NCBI GenBank assembly: GCA_964390335.1
Contig: CAYMHU010000007.1
Span: 72,294 to 136,293 of the forward strand
DNA length: 64,000 nucleotides
DNA from: Granulosicoccus sp964390335
Lineage (GTDB): Bacteria > Pseudomonadota > Gammaproteobacteria > Granulosicoccales > Granulosicoccaceae
Direction of reading: 5' to 3'
The position numbers and the translations under genes are program-made. The notes below the pieces were generated by a model that worked only from the letters and a program-made list of their open reading frames with translations, searched no databases and was not told where the DNA came from. Positions 63,495-64,000 of the stretch are shown here, piece by piece; within the stretch, counting starts at the first letter, position 1, and each line of letters begins with the position of its first letter.

Positions 63495-64000
63495 ATGAAC
63501 GTTAGTAACACAAGGTGGGGAATAAACAATGATTACGCACCGTTAACCGATGTGCTGCTGGGTATACCAGAATACTATCGATGGGTTGACGCGGGGCCGC
63601 TAATCGCACGCACACTCAACAATGCCCATAAAACTGGCGTTAAATTCGATTTGCAAAAGGCTATAGCTCAACATAGCGAAATGGTTTCTATATACGAGCA
63701 AAATGATGTGCAGTGCCATTATTTAAAGCCAGACGAAGTGTTGCATCGAAATTTTTTTGCGCGAGACAGCTCTGCGATGACTCCGTGGGGCGCGTTGATA
63801 TGTCATATGCAACTCAAGATCAGACGTGCTGACTATGTTACAGCGATAGCGTTTTATCAGGATAACGATATTCCCATTTGGAAATACGCAACAGCTGGTC
63901 ATTTTGAGGGTGGTGACTTTGTTATTGTTGAGCCTGGAAAAGTGCTCATTGGCTACTGTGGTGAGCGATCTGAGCAGGCTGGATCTGAGCAGGCTGGATC
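63495..64000 (+). CDS. Amidinotransferase / dimethylargininase-like protein, 5' part
   Basis: About 168 codons are open to the window edge. Motifs of the guanidino-group modifying fold are RNFFARDSSAMTPWGALICH (FxRD..P.G) and AGHFEGGDFVIVEPGKVLIG (EGGD with the catalytic His/Asp region), followed by GYCGERSE. The catalytic Cys lies in the missing C-terminal half. Members hydrolyse or transfer amidino groups from arginine derivatives; the exact substrate is unknown. The ATG gives MNVSNTRWGINNDYAPLTDV, which fits the family N-terminus. The last bases fall into a 15-base in-frame tandem repeat. Confidence 0.75.
   Translation, partial: MNVSNTRWGINNDYAPLTDVLLGIPEYYRWVDAGPLIARTLNNAHKTGVKFDLQKAIAQHSEMVSIYEQNDVQCHYLKPDEVLHRNFFARDSSAMTPWGALICHMQLKIRRADYVTAIAFYQDNDIPIWKYATAGHFEGGDFVIVEPGKVLIGYCGERSEQAGSEQAG
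63967..64000 (+). repeat. 15-bp tandem repeat at the window edge
   Basis: GATCTGAGCAGGCTG is present twice, with the first four bases of a third copy at the last position. In the amidinotransferase frame it encodes SEQAG twice. It may continue past the edge. Confidence 0.85.

Noticed and set aside
1..64000. CRISPR arrays, tRNA or rRNA genes, riboswitches, insertion sequences, prophage
   Set aside because: I looked for regular direct repeats, cloverleaf-like segments and transposase motifs and found none that could be supported.

Overview
The window is a 64 kb piece of a gammaproteobacterial chromosome, most likely from a free-living, probably marine, aerobic heterotroph. The evidence is the gene order: ndk-rlmN-pilW-yfgM-bamB-der, cysZ / smc-zipA-ligA, and fabD-fabG-acpP-fabF-mltG-tmk-holB-pilZ are typical gammaproteobacterial strings. 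A K+-dependent membrane pyrophosphatase, a TRAP transporter and a full phenylacetate pathway fit an aquatic aromatic degrader. The sequence looks like a draft assembly: two runs of exactly 100 N interrupt ndk/rlmN and tmk. I saw no rRNA, tRNA, CRISPR array or intact insertion sequence.

Left part (1-20.4 kb): the C-terminal two thirds of purL; a large DUF4011-like protein; the MsrPQ periplasmic methionine sulfoxide repair pair; mdh; nrdR followed by a small HslV/proteasome-like peptidase with an apparent N-terminal serine nucleophile; then ndk, rlmN, pilW, yfgM, bamB and der. A sulfotransferase overlapping a TPR-glycosyltransferase follows, then an epoxide hydrolase, an M23 peptidase and cysZ.

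Middle part (20.4-42.7 kb): smc, zipA, ligA and dapB, the fatty acid synthesis cluster, mltG, tmk, holB and pilZ. After these come a small SET-domain protein with apbE, a TerC membrane protein and a DUF952 protein. A membrane pyrophosphatase (hppA) is followed by two tandem soluble pyrophosphatase genes. The part ends with a DUF481 outer-membrane protein, a receiver-like protein lacking the phospho-acceptor aspartate, and a small P-loop kinase.

Right part (42.7-63 kb): a compact catabolic island for phenylacetate. PaaK activates the acid, PaaABCDE epoxidises the ring, PaaG isomerises it and PaaZ opens and oxidises it. A fused hydratase/dehydrogenase (standing in for PaaF and PaaH) and a PaaJ-type thiolase finish to acetyl-CoA and succinyl-CoA. 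PaaI rescues dead-end thioesters. The island also carries a complete three-gene TRAP transporter, three regulators (PaaX, a TetR protein and a FeaR-like AraC protein), an aldehyde dehydrogenase and a Tat-exported GMC alcohol oxidoreductase. I infer that the last two, with the FeaR-like regulator, feed aromatic alcohols or aldehydes such as phenylethanol or phenylacetaldehyde into phenylacetate. The island has two divergent promoter regions, paaZ/paaG and paaJ/paaFH. The second has -35 boxes that overlap on opposite strands and are framed by an inverted repeat.

Right edge (63-64 kb): a decayed remnant of a ProW-type glycine betaine permease, frameshifted by a 13 bp tandem duplication, and the start of an amidinotransferase-like gene that runs off the window in a 15 bp tandem repeat.
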